From the NCBI GenBank assembly GCA_964573115.1, contig CAZNIP010000045.1:1-24553 (forward strand): 24,553 nucleotides of DNA. The letters run 5' to 3'. Made by a program: the position numbers and the translations under genes. Source of the stretch: CAYOID01 sp964573115 (lineage in GTDB: Bacteria; Desulfobacterota; Desulfovibrionia; Desulfovibrionales; Desulfothermaceae). The notes beneath the pieces were generated by a model, which saw nothing but the letters and a program-made list of their open reading frames with translations, had not been told where the DNA came from and made no database searches. This document shows positions 24,410 to 24,553 of the stretch, one piece after another (position 1 is the stretch's first letter; each line of letters begins with the position of its first letter).

Positions 24410-24553
24410 ATGCAAAAGAGACGAGGTGTGATCAGCAGCGTGCTTCTCGTGCTGTGCCTTTGGGTCGGGCCATCCATGGTCCTGGCGGAGCAGGACATGG
24501 TCAGGTTCGGTTCGGTGAACTGGCCGGGCGTGACGGTCAAGACCGAGGTCGTG
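24410..24553 (+). CDS. Secreted OpuAC/ProX-like solute-binding protein, 3' end outside window
   Basis: Partial gene: only the first 48 codons are in the window. AGGAG lies 6 bases before the ATG. The N-terminus is a classic signal peptide: basic MQKRR, a hydrophobic core of about 15 residues, and a probable cleavage site after VLA (about residue 27). The mature start MVRFGSVNWPGVTVKTEVV resembles the first strand of glycine betaine-binding proteins (OpuAC type), where FGxVNW is common. Next to proV, it is most likely the periplasmic binding protein of the same transporter, although a strong terminator and about 360 bases of spacer separate them. The ligand cannot be judged from this fragment. 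Confidence 0.75.
   Translation, partial: MQKRRGVISSVLLVLCLWVGPSMVLAEQDMVRFGSVNWPGVTVKTEVV

Overview
The window reads as an ordinary, gene-dense, GC-rich bacterial chromosome segment, most likely from a sulfate-reducing deltaproteobacterium of the Desulfovibrionales. That placement is inferred from the thrS-infC-rpmI-rplT-pheS-pheT-merR order, the double-ACT SerB, the lepA-lepB-comM run and the degenerate intergenic repeats; it was not tested by any search. I see no phage, transposase, CRISPR array, toxin-antitoxin pair or defence island.

Layout. 1-277: palindrome-rich intergenic DNA ending in the serB terminator. 278-2684 (minus): aspartate-type aminotransferase, then phosphoserine phosphatase, an amino-acid operon. 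2935-3806 (plus): a lysine exporter of the LysO family split into two overlapping genes. 3823-11399 (minus): tRNA-Val(GAC), thrS, infC, rpmI, rplT, pheS, pheT and a small MerR-type regulator. This is a translation-factor operon whose infC has no ATG, GTG or TTG start and appears to use ATA behind a strong ribosome binding site. 11576-13613 (plus): glycogen synthase glgA and a small protein related to the HsdR N-terminal nuclease domain whose catalytic residues look lost. 13638-17652 (minus): lepA, lepB and comM. 17963-22288: glgX (plus) and glgP (minus), facing each other across a perfect 23-bp palindrome. 22798-24553: a ProV-type glycine betaine ABC ATPase, a terminator, a repeat-bearing spacer, and the start of a secreted OpuAC/ProX-like binding protein cut by the window end.

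How the genes work together. GlgA, GlgX and GlgP cover elongation, debranching and phosphorolysis of glycogen; glgC and glgB are not in the window. The ProV ATPase and the secreted binding protein suggest uptake of compatible solutes, and so salt exposure. The translation operon supplies two aminoacyl-tRNA synthetases, IF3 and ribosomal proteins L35 and L20, with several intergenic hairpins that could carry autoregulation.

I do not see a convincing new multi-gene system. The points most worth a second look are the ATA start of infC, the catalytically degenerate HsdR_N-type protein, the 23-bp palindrome that contains the glgP stop codon, and a set of dispersed hairpins sharing a GCC-three-base-loop-GGC tip.
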